Source of the DNA: Desmodus rotundus
Lineage: Eukaryota > Chordata > Mammalia > Chiroptera > Phyllostomidae
Assembly (NCBI RefSeq): GCF_022682495.2
Contig: NC_071392.1
Coordinates: forward strand, 70,392,097 to 70,456,096
Reading direction: 5' to 3'
DNA: 64,000 nucleotides
Shown: in pieces, positions 34,170-46,433 of the stretch
Numbering within the stretch: position 1 is the first letter of the stretch
Layout: each line of letters opens with the position of its first letter
Position numbers and translations under genes: made by a program
The notes under the pieces: model-generated
The model's input: the letters and a program-made list of their open reading frames with translations, nothing else
What the model was told of the DNA's origin: nothing
Database searches by the model: none

Positions 34170-35645
34170 CTTCTTCACACCTCTTCAATACTCAAATATC
34201 AAATTTTTCTAAATAGACCCTACTATTTTACTGTATTGCAGAGCCCTGTTTATTTTCTTCCTAGCACATCACATTGTGTAAATACTGTTTGTTTACCTGC
34301 TTGTTACATGTCTTCTCTATTCCACTACACCTTCTGTTTTACTAGCCATTGTATATTTGGCACCTAGCACAGTCCTGCCATGGAGTAGGAGCTCAGTAAG
34401 TAGTATTGAATAAATGAGAGAAGGAGGAAGAGAATTAATAAATAAGCTATGGTCACTGAGCTCTTGAGTCCCAATTGCCTACACTCTTCCCCAAATTCTA
34501 TCTTCCTAACTCCCTCAACCTTTACTGTAGGTATAAGTATTTTTTCAATTTATTAATCTACTAGTGCTTTCAGACTATTTTTTTCTCCCCAGTTCTATCC
34601 CTGCCTCTCTGAATTTTTCTTCTTGGCCTTCTTAGAAAATTACTTCTCTTTTGCCCTTTTCTTAAAAGCTGATATTCGACAGGGTCTGTAGTCCTCTTGT
34701 TTTACACACCAATGGCTGAATCTTATGATTTCAATTTCTATCTCCATGTGACTAAAGTAATGTCTGGCACCCAGTAGGCATTCAATACACATTTGTTGAA
34801 TGAATGCTGAACCACTAAAATCTTTACACCCAGTCCATTTGAATTTCCCACAAATATCTAAAAACTCACCATACCCCTTTTTATGGTGATTGAAATTTTC
34901 ATCTACTCAGCTTCTCAAGCCAGAACCTGAGGGTCAGCCATGGCTCTGTTTTCAACTTTCAGGATATGTGTATTAGTCACCAAATCCTATTATTTCTAGT
35001 TCCTTCAAATCTTTTCAATGTTTCCACTTTTTTCTCTTTGTACATTACTACCTTCATTAAGCTCTTCATCATTTCTCATATGGTTACTGTATGGTCTGTC
35101 CTTTTCTAATCCACCCCTTATAATTGTCATAGTCATTTTTCTGAAGTGTAAATATGATCACATAATTGTCCTTCCTATATTTCTTCAGTGAACCCCATGT
35201 CTTTTAAGACCAAATCTAATCTTCTCAACATGACTACAAGACTCTTCATCATTTAATTCTATTTCATCTCTCCAACTTAGTCTTTCAGCTCCACCAACTT
35301 CTTCCTATGTGTCCGGTCCCCAAACACAGAGATGCTTTAATACCTGCTTGTCATTTAACTGGAATGATTCCTTTCTCTCACCTTGGTTACCTCCCATCTT
35401 CTTTCATGAATGAACTCAGATATCAGTTCTTCCAAGATGCCTTCCTTGAACACCCCAGAACAGGTAGGATGGTACTTGCTTTTGTTATAGCACATCTTAA
35501 TCTATATAGAGATCATTTCTTTACTTAACCCTCCCTTTCCCTTGACTAGACATATTTTTGAAGCCACAGATGTGTCTTATTGATCACTATTTTATGGACT
35601 TAACACATACCTGGCACATATTGGCACTCAACAGATGTTGAATTA
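34170..35645 (+). mobile_element. Cluster of L2 LINE fragments
   Basis: Three L2 3' tails occur in a row. They are GTAGGAGCTCAGTAAGTAG near 34386, CCAGTAGGCATTCAATACAC near 34771 and TGGCACTCAACAGATGTTGA near 35621. Between them is L2 coding-like sequence (CTTCTCAAGCCAGAACCTGA). Each tail marks a separate or segmented L2 copy. Confidence 0.65.
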
Positions 35646-36069
35646 ATTAGTCTAAACTCAAGGAGTTTATAGGCTATTAGGTGAGGAAAAAACAAGTTAA
35701 CAAAGAACACGACAATTATCACAGGTGCACAAGAGCTACATCTTCAAAGTATAGTTGAGGTTTCAAAGAGTAAGTGGCCACTTTTCCCAAAGGAATTTGT
35801 CAAGTCTTACAGGACCTAATATTTGATTTGATAATTGTAAGATAAATAGATATTGGAGCTTTCTTCTTCCCTTGTTTCTTTTGCAGTTTTGCTCATTGAA
35901 CTAAGCCCCACTGATCCTATCTTAACAATACTCTATACTCAAATGAGAGGACAAATGCAGTATTACTTTAAAAACACAAAGGAACACATATAAGCAAGTC
36001 ATTATTAGAAAGTGAGTAAACACAGAAAGAGGTCCAGGACCATGAGATTTGCTTTTTATAATCTCTTTA

Positions 36070-36300
36070 GATTATACCAGCAGTTGAAAGGTTTTGTCTA
36101 CAAAGAATTAGATGGTAAATATTTTAGACTTTGTGACCCTTATGATTTCTTTCATAACTACTTAACCTGTCTTTGTAGCACAAAAGTAGCCAAAGATAAT
36201 GTGCAAATGAATGACCATGGGTGGGTGCATGTCCAATAAAACTTTACTTTAAAAATTGGGTCACAGTCATCCTCAGACTCATGGTTTGTCAATTCTGTAA
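36070..36300 (-). mobile_element. hAT (Charlie-type) non-autonomous element
   Basis: Plus-strand text GGTAAATATTTTAGACTTTG and CAATAAAACTTTACTTTAAA matches the inverted form of a common Charlie-derived MITE with TTTATTGGAACA-like core. The ends are degraded. Confidence 0.6.
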
Positions 36301-36929
36301 TTGAATATGTAAATAAATTATGGCCTGCAGCCCAACTGTCTAAATGAAATTAGTTGTTAAACCGAAGAAAGGATTTTTTCATTCTCTGTTTTTCATTGTA
36401 TTACCCATTCTTTGTTTTCCTTCAGAGTTAATATATTTGAAGGACATTAGCCACAGGCAGATGTGTGTGTTTATATTCTAAGTGTATAAGAGGTAATAAG
36501 AGAAGGTGAGATTGGTTTGTGAATGACACTGATAAATATAACTATTTTCAAGGCAAAATTGGAATGTCAAATAAAATTCCTAATGAAATTTGAAGTCCAT
36601 TTGCAACATCAAGAGTTATATTTCTGTTTCAAATGGGATTTCATAAAAAAGGGGGGCTTTTGTGATGTGAGCACCTGGGTTCTCTCTTAATTATGTAACT
36701 TATACCAGTTCAGCAACCCTCCTACAAGTCAGTATACTTACCCATGCAAGTCAATACTTCACATCAAGTTTGTGAAATAAATGATACGTTTTGAGTACTT
36801 TTTCAGTTCTAATGTGTATGATTATAAAGCCTATATTTTGATAATATATTTAAGTGAATATTTACTTGTGTTGATGAATCCAGTGGTCAAACTCCAGTTT
36901 TCACATTAATTGACCTATTAGAAGATTTG

Positions 36930-38395
36930 ACATATTGGATCATTGCCTCATTCTTAAAACACCTGCTTCACTCACACTTCAGAACCCCACACTCTTGTGG
37001 TCTTTCTCCTACTTCAATAACCTATCGTTCTCAGTCTTTGCTAGCACTCTCTCTTCTCACCACTCTCTTAATGCTGTAGCTCAGTTGGTCCTCTTTACTT
37101 TTCTCTCTTCACTCACTCCCTAAATGATCTCATTCAATCTGAGGGCTTTAAACACCATCTATGTGGTGAGGACTCTCAAATCTATATTTCCAGCTCAGTT
37201 CTGTCTCCTGAACTCCAGACTCATTTGTTTCCAACTGCCTACTCAATGACCTCACTTAGATTTAAAAGAGGTCATTCAAACTTAATGTCCAACACTGAAC
37301 TCCAGGTGTCAGTCTCTCCCCTGCAACAAGCCTATTTTGTTCATAGTCTTTATTCCAATTGATGGCAACAACATTTCTCCAGTTGGCAGGTCAGGCTCTT
37401 AGATTCCTTCCCTTCTTTCATATGCCATATCAAATCATTCAGGAAATTATTGATAAAATATGTCAATAAAAATAATACATTCAACATCCTTATTACTATC
37501 CCTGGTCTAAATTACCATTGCCTCTCACCTGGATTATTGCAAAAACCTATTAGGTGGTAGTTTCCTTTCTACCTTCTCAACATATCAGCCCATGTTATCC
37601 TTTTAGAGTAAAAGTCAAATCAAATCAATCATATCACCCTGCTACTCCAAGCTCTTTACAGTGTCTAACTTCATTCAGAATTAAAACCTTATTGTGGCCA
37701 GTTTGGCTCTACGTGGTTCAGTTTCTGTTCACATTATCTCCCCGATATAATCTTCTATCATTCTCTCCTTCACTCACTCTGCTCAGTCACACTGCAGACA
37801 TATACGTGCCTTAACTAAGATCTTTCCACTGGGCATTTCCCCTTCAGCAATGGTTATTCCCCACATTTGCAAATGGCTCACTTCTTCATTTCCTGTAAAT
37901 CTTCATGTATGTGTGGACACCTCACTGAGGTCTACTCTGCTCATTCTATTTAAAATTGCAGCCCTGGCTGGTGTGGTTCAGTGGATTGAGCACCAGCCTG
38001 TGAAGCAAAGGGTCACTGGTTTGATTCCCAGTCGGGGCACATGCCTGGGTTGTGGGCCAGGTCCCTGATGGGGGTTGTGTGAGAGGCAACCCCACATTGA
38101 TGTTTCTCTCCCTCTCTTTCTCACTCCCTTCCCCTCTGTCTAAAAATAAAATATTAAAAAAAACTGCAACCCTCTCCTAATCTTCATTCTCCTGTTGCAT
38201 ATTTTTCATAGCCCCAATTACATTCTAGCTCCCTAAGTAATTTATCTATTCATTAAGGCATATTGTTGGTTGTCTCATTTGTCCTAGAAAGACAGGGATT
38301 TTTTAAATTTGTTTTTATTCATTGATGTATTCTGAAATGCCTGGCAGAGTCCTAGCACATAAATATTTATTAAATGACTGAGTAAAACATGTAAT
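36930..38395 (+). mobile_element. L2 LINE fragment split by a VES SINE
   Basis: Contains ACTCTCAAATCTATATTTCC, TCTCCTGAACTCCAGACTC and CAACTGCCTACTCAATGACC, all typical of L2. An L2 tail TAGCACATAAATATTTATTA lies near 38354. A VES SINE at 37961-38162 interrupts it. Confidence 0.7.
37961..38162 (+). mobile_element. VES SINE
   Basis: Head GCCCTGGCTGGTGTGGTTCA, box-B-like GGTTTGATTCCC, CTCTCTTTCTC tract and an A-rich end. Flanking AATTGCA(GCCCT) / AACTGCA(ACCCT) suggests a short duplication. It is inserted in an L2 fragment. Confidence 0.92.
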
Positions 38396-38809
38396 ATAAT
38401 ATTTTATGGTACATGTGTGTATCTTCACATTTATAAGTCTAAAATGTATATATGCATGTGTTTTTAATAATAATAACAATAAAACTATTCTGGGATTATC
38501 TAATTGGGCACACTAAATATTTAGCATTTCAAATTTTATTTAACCAATGAGAGAAATTGAATACTTCCTGAGATTCTTCTATACAGCAATGGGATCTGTA
38601 AAATACAGGTATTCAGCATAGGCTTGATAAGTAGGCAAAGTAAAGTTGAAACTATGGTGGCTAAAAAGATCGCTGTGTAGGGCTCTGAACCTAGATAAGG
38701 ATGTTATAGACATATTATTCTCTCCAGTGATAAGACTTGAGATTCCAAAATGCTGCCATAGGCTAGAATGATAGTTTAATACTATCAAACAGACTTTAAC
38801 TGTGGATAT

Positions 38810-39025
38810 TAAAATGCATAAGAATACTTGATACTTAATTTGCACTATTGTTTTATATATATGATTTGATTTGAGTACTATAACCATTGGATTGTGTGGC
38901 ATTATCTTTCCCCATTTACAGATGAGAAACAAAGAGTTTTTAAGGGACATGATCAGGATCCTACAAGTAGTTACTGGTGAATATCTGGTTTTAAGCTTCA
39001 GTCTTCTGACTAAATCTCTAGCCCT
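38810..39025 (+). mobile_element. MIR SINE
   Basis: CCCATTTACAGATGAGAAAC, then GGGACATGATCAGGATCCTA and CTGACTAAATCTCTAGCCC are MIR-like. It lies about 245 bp before the NTAN1 retrocopy. Confidence 0.7.
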
Positions 39026-39270
39026 TTCCTTGTAGCTTGGGTCAGCTATTTCTGAGTAAAAGGTCAGTTGCCCTGTCTGGACAGAGGATCACAAGACTAA
39101 AAAACAGTTTTCTCCACTTTCTCCAAAGTCCTAAGGACTTTGATTTGTTTCAAGTTCCAGTTAAGCTTAAGAGGAGAAAAAAATTACAAAGTTTAAAATG
39201 AATTTAGGCTGAAATACCTGAGGGGAGATGATAAATTCACTTTGGCTTTGCAACAATCAGAATGTTTCTA

Positions 39271-40373
39271 GAGGGGGGCAGTGGTCAGCCCCATGGGGAG
39301 GCACCCTCCCTGGGCCAATGGGGCAGCTGCATCAGCTGGGGACCTCATCCAAGCCCACCCACTTCTGGAGGAAAGAGCCAGACTTCTCAGAGGTCAGTCT
39401 TTTCAATGAGTGGAACCCCAGGGCCTTCTTTATGTTCAGCAAAGAGAGCTTGCAGTGTGACCTCCCCATAGGATGGCTGCATCTCCATTCTGGGTTCTAA
39501 TGATGCCACCACTTGTCACTTTGTGGTCTTGAGGCACACAGATAATGGGGCTGTCTCTTTGACATGTTGTGATGGAACCTACACCAAAGCTGCAGTCCCC
39601 TGAATCACGAACTCCATAAAATCCCTTTCCAACCACGCTCAGTGTGCAAGGCTGGACATGCATCTCATGGGCGGCTTCAGTGAGGACTGGCAGTTGTCAC
39701 AAAAACTTACTCATCAACTTCTTAGTGAATTTCACAGACAAGAAGATGACACTCACTTAATGAGATTATGTGTGACAGAATTAAATGACCTGGAAGAAAA
39801 TGAAAACCACTTTCCAATAATTTATGGCATTGCTATCAACATTATAATGTAGAGATTTATAGAGCCTTCTTCCAAGATTGGGGTCAGAGAGGGGCTGTGT
39901 ACTATGTGAGAGCATTAACAAGAGGACCAATGATTATTATTCACGATGCAAAGACACAAATTTGTGTAGGACTGAACTCCTGCATGCCACTTCCACATGT
40001 GGATTTCTGTACAGCAAGATGATAAGCAAATACTAGGGAACTTTTCCAGTTCACCTCTAGCTGAGAGCCCTCACTTTGTGGAGCATTCTAGATCTTCCTG
40101 ATGTTTAAAAAAAAAATCTCCAACAAATATGCTATATCATGGAAATAGAGTTTAACTCTACAAGAAAAAAAAAGTGAAAATGGCTTATGGGGAAAAATCC
40201 TTTCTCCAGGAAGCTAAAAATAGGAATTGCCAAAGAAAGCAACTTTTTGCCATGACAAAGACCATTGTAAGGGGTTGGATAGAATATGAATTTGGAATAT
40301 ACATCCATTGAGTCTTAGTGTCTTTCAAATGACTTTCAAAATAAAATCTTATTTTGGCAAAGAAAAAACCAAA
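39271..40373 (+). pseudogene. NTAN1P: Processed pseudogene of NTAN1 (N-terminal asparagine amidohydrolase)
   Basis: In shifting plus-strand frames this stretch reads as a degraded copy of NTAN1, the amidase that converts N-terminal Asn to Asp in the Arg/N-degron pathway. Recognisable pieces are AGDLIQAHPLLEERARLLRG (about 39345-39405), QLSQKLTHQLLSEF and CVTELNDLEENENHFPIIYG (39690-39840), RGPMIIIHDAK (about 39920-39955), PLPHVDF, and a C-terminus ENGLWGKILSPGS followed by TAA at 40215-40217. Several stops and frameshifts break it, for example TGA right after GQSFQ and TGA in the middle part. It has no introns, a 3' untranslated tail with AATAAA near 40340, then an A-rich run. It is flanked by a near-identical 10-bp repeat, AATGTTTCTA at 39261-39270 and AATATTTCTA at 40374-40383. 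It is therefore a LINE-mobilised retrocopy inside SLC13A1 intron 2, in antisense orientation to that gene. Confidence 0.92.
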
Positions 40374-40383
40374 AATATTTCTA

Positions 40384-42538
40384 CAGTGATCTATTCACTT
40401 TTGTTGGTGTACAAATAATAATAATACTAAAATTGACTAATGTATATTGAGTGCTTACTATGTGAAAGACATTGCATTTATTAACTATTAAGACCTTAAG
40501 TGTCATTGACAAACCAGAGGTAGTTTCAGTAAGAGACAGAAGATGGTGGTGATGATGGAAGTTCGGGTGATAGAGTAAAGGAATGGAATTGGGGTCTGGA
40601 AACCATAAAGGCTGGAGGTGGGAAGACTTGAAGAGGAGATTATATATATTTTCAAATCTAAGCAACACTATCAAGTGAAAGAAAGATGAGGTTTAATTTG
40701 TGGAATCTTTGCTGTCAGAGAAAAGTTTAGAGTCAAAGTGACTGAGTTTCAGACTTTGGTTCAATATAGTTGAGTCACTTAGGTGTTAAAATGATTCAAA
40801 AATGGTATGGATTTCCTTGTGAGGTGTACTAGGCCTACACAGAGGAAGCCTTTAAGGACTTCCTGAGTCATCTCACTTGTAAGAGGTATTGTGGAGGGGA
40901 ATCCTTGGCTGGAGTAGAATGAGTCAGAAAAATTCCCTTCCAAATCTAAGATTCTGCAACTATTAATTTATTCTGAGGCTGACATATTGGGAGTAAAGGA
41001 CTCTTGGACAGCTATCAGCAGCCTGAGTAACACAACTGTCATTGGTGCCTAGAATTTTGCTGGCTCTTGTGGGGAGCCTCCACATCCTGAAAAGAGGCAG
41101 AGCTATTTCTTTCACAGTTTCTACAAAGCCAGGCCTTCCTAGGTACCCTTTTCCTCCTATCTCCCTCCAACCTGCTTGCTATGTAAATGCCCCATGATTC
41201 CAGTTAATCTTGCTTCTATCTAAGCAGTGAAATGTTAATTTCGTCAGTTTGATTATTATTAAGTCATAAGAGACAAATATGTGACAATTAAATTTAATTA
41301 TCTCTGACAGTGGGCTCACACAAGCCAGACAGACAGAAATTACTAATTTGACACCCTATTTTTTCAGGAGTTGCCAAACCCTTCCTCTTATAGCTTCTTT
41401 ATTGATAGCCATACAGCACATTGGAACATATAACATACATAGCACATTTGAAAAACCTTGTTTATAGCTCCTGGATTTGGGGGACAGCAAAGCTTCAGTC
41501 TGGGGGTGAGAAGAACTAAAGTACTGAGCTGGTTACATTCTTCCAAATCAGTGGTGCCTAGGAGGAATGCAATAAGAAAAGAGGCGCAGGAAGGATCAGA
41601 AATGCAAAAATTAAAAAAAAAAAAAGAAAAAAGGAAAGGACTTCAAAATGGGAAGGAAACATGAAAATAATACAAGGAATAATAGCTTCTACCACAGGGT
41701 CGGGAGTAAGGGTGGGGGGTACACTGGTTAGTTAGGGTGTCACAGGTTAGTTAAAAAGAAAATCTCCACCTACTTTATAAAACAGATTAACTCCATGATA
41801 ATAAGATTGAACCCTGGCAGAAAAAAGAAGTCCAAAGGTAATAAATTGCATAGACTAGCATCTTGAACTTGACATCTTTCCTGAGAATGTTTTGGCTGTG
41901 GTTTAAGCAGTTGTGTGCTGAGTTAGCTGCAGACGGTGTGGAGATAAGGTATTCTGGTTTAATCCATTTCACAGTTTTAATGGGAAACCGAATTCACTTT
42001 CTTCAGATGGGTACCCTTAGATTGTACACAGGTAAGAATACCTCTCAGTATGAATAAACTCCTCTCAGCAAGAACAAAATAGAAATACATGTAAAAGTTA
42101 AGTTGGCTTTATCTTTTTAAATGGCAGGTATCTGGAAAAGAAAATATGAAACTTTTTCTTAAAAAAACAAAAATTACTTTCCCACACTGTGTGAGACTGA
42201 ATTCTGCTATCTACAAAATGCTTATGTAGGATGTGAAAGAATTTGCCCTTTTGTTGGGAGAGATGCACCAGGTTTAGATGTCAGCCTGGGAAGATTGGAC
42301 ACATTTCTCCTACAGACGTGCACAATTCAAGAAGTTGCAGCCTGTGTTTTGTTCTTGTCCACCTGAAGGTGGACACACGTGCAGAGTTCTCAGAAGAGAA
42401 ACACCTGGAAGTTTGGAGGACTTACATGGAAGCATTATTAACAGGATTATTGCTCCCTTTGAATATTACTTAGCTTAATGAAAATATCAGCACAAAACAA
42501 GGAGTCTAATTATGGCAAACATTTGTAAGACAACTTAC
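40384..42538. other. SLC13A1 intron 2, unassigned sequence
   Basis: Apart from the MIR fragment, no repeat family or exon was recognised. It includes an A-run at 41613-41625. Open frames near 41458 and 42243 show no domain. Confidence 0.5.
40425..40515 (+). mobile_element. MIR fragment
   Basis: ATTGAGTGCTTACTATGTGA and GACATTGCATTTATTAACT match the first part of MIR. It is only a partial copy. Confidence 0.55.
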
Positions 42539-42667
42539 CTCTGAAGATGGCATGATCCCAAGCAATGGGAACATTAGACCAGGCAGCAAAGCTGTTACAG
42601 ACAGAGGCAAAAGTTCTGTAAGCCAAAATATGGCAACAATAAAGAGCACGTAGGCACATTGTGCTTC
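42539..42667 (-). CDS. SLC13A1: SLC13A1 second coding exon (sodium-sulfate cotransporter NaS1)
   Basis: This 129-bp exon reads EAQCAYVLFIVAIFWLTELL and continues through PLSVTALLPG to the end MPSSE. It matches about residues 34-76 of mammalian SLC13A1, a Na+/sulfate symporter of the divalent anion:sodium symporter (DASS) family in the apical membrane of renal proximal tubule and intestine. It encodes an early hydrophobic membrane segment followed by the conserved LPLSVTALLP stretch. On the minus strand the acceptor is TTTCCAG|GAAGCA and the donor is TCAGAG|GTAAGT, both canonical, and the exon begins and ends in phase 0. The frame is open with no disruption. The open frame runs on past both splice sites, but only the bounded part resembles the family. 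The first coding exon (about 33 residues) was not found upstream within the window. Confidence 0.95.
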
Positions 42668-42780
42668 CTGGAAAGACCAAAACACAAGGTGAAATAATGA
42701 GACTGGGAAATGATCATTCAAATCACAACCACATTTGCTAAATGGAGCTATGTCACTGAGAAAGTAAGAAGAAACTCTGA

Positions 42781-43018
42781 GCCCTAGCCAGTACGATTTG
42801 GTTGGTTGGAGCACTGTCCCATAAACTGAAAGGTCATGGGTTTGATTCCCAGTCAGGGCACATACTTGAGTTGCAGGTTCAGTCCCTAGTCAGAGCGCTT
42901 GAGAGAGGCAACTGATTGGTTTCTCTCTCACACTGATGTTTCTCTCTCTCTCTCCCACCCTTCCCTTCTCTCTAAAATCAATAAACATGCCCTTAGGTGA
43001 GGATTAAAAATAAAAAAC
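42781..43018 (+). mobile_element. VES SINE
   Basis: Head GCCCTAGCCAGTACGATTTG, box-B-like GGTTTGATTCCC and CTCTCTCTCTC tract. The duplication AAGAAACTCT / AAGCAACTCT is at 42769-42778 and 43019-43028. It starts only 114 bp upstream of SLC13A1 coding exon 2 and is antisense to the gene. Confidence 0.9.
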
Positions 43019-46000
43019 AAGCAACTCTTAGGTCTCTGCACTTTGATTTGGGCAGTAAACTGTCAGTTCTTAGGGGTTCCAAGAGCCAAAATTTAGTACA
43101 CGTGAAAAAACAAAAACATTTAAAAAATCCTCATTCTTTAAGTTTCCTTCACATTTCCTTCAAAACAGATAACAGTCAACTTTCTCTGCCTATATCAGTG
43201 TATATGCTAGTTCCCAACTTTATTTGGCTGATGAAATTCACTCCCAGTCTTGTGGAGTGCAGAAATGGCTAAGTTACTGTGCTTCCTCTGGGACATCCGA
43301 CTGTTAATTGCATTCCTTGCTGCCTGGTTATTTGGGACCCACACACACATATGCCTTCTCTTCCTTCTACTAAAAGGGGGAAATCAACCTAGATGAAAAT
43401 TTTTGCTGTACTTTGTTTCAAAGAAAGACAATGCCAACCTCTGTAGCATGGATAAGACTGCATTAATTCCTAAGTGATATGAACCTGGAGGTGAAGAACC
43501 TTCTGCCTTGCTTTTTAGACAGCTGACCTCCTTGGGAGACATGGAGACCCAGCAGGACTGAGACACTTATTAGAATCTGCTGCTTTGCTAAGTCTAAAAC
43601 TGTAGGTCTCTGTTTATGGGCATTGTTAAGAAATTGTTGTTGTTGAGATCTAAGATGGTGTAGGAGTAAGTGGAAGCTACACTAACCTCCTCCCAAGACC
43701 AAGAATTACAACTAAATTAAAGAGAAATTGTCCTGAATAACCAACTGAATACTAGCTGGAGAGAAGCCTTATAACCAAGGACAGACGGAAGAAACCACTT
43801 CACCACAACACTAGAAGGGAGTTTGGAAGAGGCATGGGAGGGCTGGCTGGGCTCCCATGGGCTGCAGCTCAAGTTCCAGAGAGATATTTCAGTGGCCAGA
43901 GGGTTCCCCCCGAGAACTGAGGGGTCTAAACCCCAAGCTGGACTTCCCAGCCTACAGCACCAGAGCCAGGAAAGGAACCCAAATAACATCTGACTGTGAA
44001 AAGCAGTGGGGTTTCTGTCCACCAGGGAGAGATAGCTGGAGACATAAAATCCTTTTAAAGGGCCAATGCACAAAATTTCATTTGCAGCCACTTATCCCTG
44101 GATTCCAACAGAGAGAGGGCAGAGTAGACTAGATACACGTGAAAAGAATCTGCAGTGGCTGGCACTGAAGATAGAGAACTGAGGAACAACCACCAGGTTC
44201 CCTGTGCTGAGTCATTCCTCATAGTGCAGAAGCCATATTTCTTGAGCAGACTACTCATTGCAGTAACAGTCTGGGAGGAAGCAATAGCTCCACCCCCAGG
44301 AATCCATCTCACCCCACAGTGTGAAGCTTAAGCCTGGGTACTGAAGAGTATGGCTGAAGGCTGTTTCAGAGACAAAGCCTAACAGAAAGCCTTCAGGCAA
44401 GGGCAGATCTCTAGGAGTTCTGAGACTTTAACTGAACCAACCATAGGCCCTGCTGGTAAAAGCCAGCCTCGGTGCACAGCCTGTTTTTATCTGCACACAC
44501 CCAGGCCCAGCATCGGGAGCCACAGGTTGTGGATTACTGATAACTCCAAAGAGGTTGCCCAGGGCCAGTCACAAGCAGCTTCTGACATACGGCTGCACCA
44601 GCATCTGTACAGATCTACATAAGAAACAAATACAAAGAAGCAGCCAAAATGAGGAGACAAAGAAACAGCCCCCAAATGAAAGAACAATAGAATTCTCCAG
44701 AGACACATCGTCATTAAAATGGCAAAGCTTAAAGACAAGGAGAAAATTCTAAAAACTGCAAGATAAAAGCAGGTAGTTACCTACAAGGGAACTCCAATTA
44801 GACTGTCATCTGATTTCTCAACAGAAACATTTCAGGCCAGAAAGGAGTGCATGAAATATTCAAAGTGATGAAAAGCAAGGACCTACAACCAAGGCTATTT
44901 TACCCAGCAAGTCTATCATTTAAAATTGAAGGAGAAATAAAGAGCTTCCCAGACAAGAAAAGGCTAACAGAGTTTGTTAACACCAAACTAGTACTGCAAC
45001 AATTGTTAAAAGGATTGTTTTAAGAAGAAAGAAAAAATAAGAAACAGAGGAAAAAGGTTTAAAAATAAAATGGCAATAAATATGTATCTATCAATAATCA
45101 CCTTAAATGTAAATGGCTTAAGTGCTCTATCAAAAAGACATAGGGTACCTGAGTGGATAAAAAAACAACACCCATATATATGCTGTCTCTAAGCAACCCA
45201 ACTCAGATCAAAAGATTACACACAGACTAAAAGTAAAGGGATGGAAAGGAAAATAAAAGCTGAGGTAGCAATACTTATATTTCCCAAAATGGACTTTAAA
45301 TCCAAGACAATAGTAAGAGTCACAGAAGGACACTACATAATCATAAAGGGAAAAATCCAACAAGAGGCAATAACCTTAGTAAAATTTATGCACCCAAACA
45401 GGAGCACCTAAATATGTAAAGCAACTCTTGATGGACATAAATGGAGAGATGAAGAGAAGCACAGTCATAGTAGGGGATTTTAACACCTTATTGTCTTTAA
45501 AGGACAGATCTTCTACACAGAAAATCAACAAAAAGATAGCAGCCATAAACAACACACTAGATCAAATGGATTTAATTGATATTTTCAGAGTATTTCACCC
45601 CCCAAAGCAGAATATACATACTTTTCAAGTGCACATGGAATGTTTTCTAGGATAGACCACATTTTAGGACACAAAATAAATCTCAATAAATTTAAGAAGA
45701 CTGAAATCATATCAAACATCTTCTCTGACCACAATGCTATGTAACTAGAAATCAATCACAAGAAGAACATTGAAAAACATGCAAGGACATGAAATCTAAA
45801 TAACACATTATTAAACAATGAGTAAGTCAACAATTAGATAAAGGAAGGAACTAAAAGATACCTGGAAACAAATGAAAATGAGAACACAGCAATCCAAAAT
45901 CTGTGAGACCCAGGAAAAGCAATCTTAAGAGGGAAATTCATAGTATTACAGGCCTATCTCAAAAAAACAGAAAAGTTCAAATAAACAATCTAACTTTACA

Positions 46001-46433
46001 CTGAAAGGAACTTGAAAAGGAATAACAGACAAAGCCCAAAGTGTGTAGAAGGAAGAAATAGTAAAGATCAGAGAAGAAATAAACAAAATAGAGTCTAAAA
46101 TATGATACAAAAGATGAGTGAATCCAAGAGCTGGTTCTTTGAAAAGATAAACAAGATTTACAAACCTTTAACCAGACTAATCAAGAAAAAAATGAGAGAG
46201 AGTCCAAATAGATAAAATCAGAAATGAAAGAGGAGAAATAACAACTGACTCAAAGAAATATAAAAGATTGCAAGAAAATATTATGAACAACTATATGCCA
46301 ACAAACTGGACAACATTGATGAAATGGATAAATTCCCCAAAACATACAACCTTACCAAATGAAATCAGGAAGAATCAGAGAACCTGAATAGACAGATTAA
46401 CCCAGTGAAATTGAAGTAGGAATGAAAAAACTC

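Larger units (their letters stand above)
3415..42667 (-). other. SLC13A1: SLC13A1 gene body visible in window (coding exons 2-7)
   Basis: The six exons occur in protein order on one strand with compatible phases: 0/0, 0/2, 2/1, 1/2, 2/0 and 0/2. They assemble an uninterrupted 238-residue stretch (about residues 34-271) of NaS1. Visible intron lengths are 9697, 2490, 573, 78 and 25702 bp. Intron 1 extends to at least 64000, because the first coding exon and promoter were not seen. Known role of the family: sodium-coupled sulfate uptake that sets serum sulfate. The gene looks functional over the part that can be read. Regulation cannot be judged without the promoter. Confidence 0.93.

Noticed and set aside
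37961..38162. tRNA gene suggested by box-B-like GGTTTGATTCCC
   Set aside because: The sequence is the tRNA-derived head of a VES SINE with CT-rich tract and A-rich tail. It does not form a full cloverleaf.
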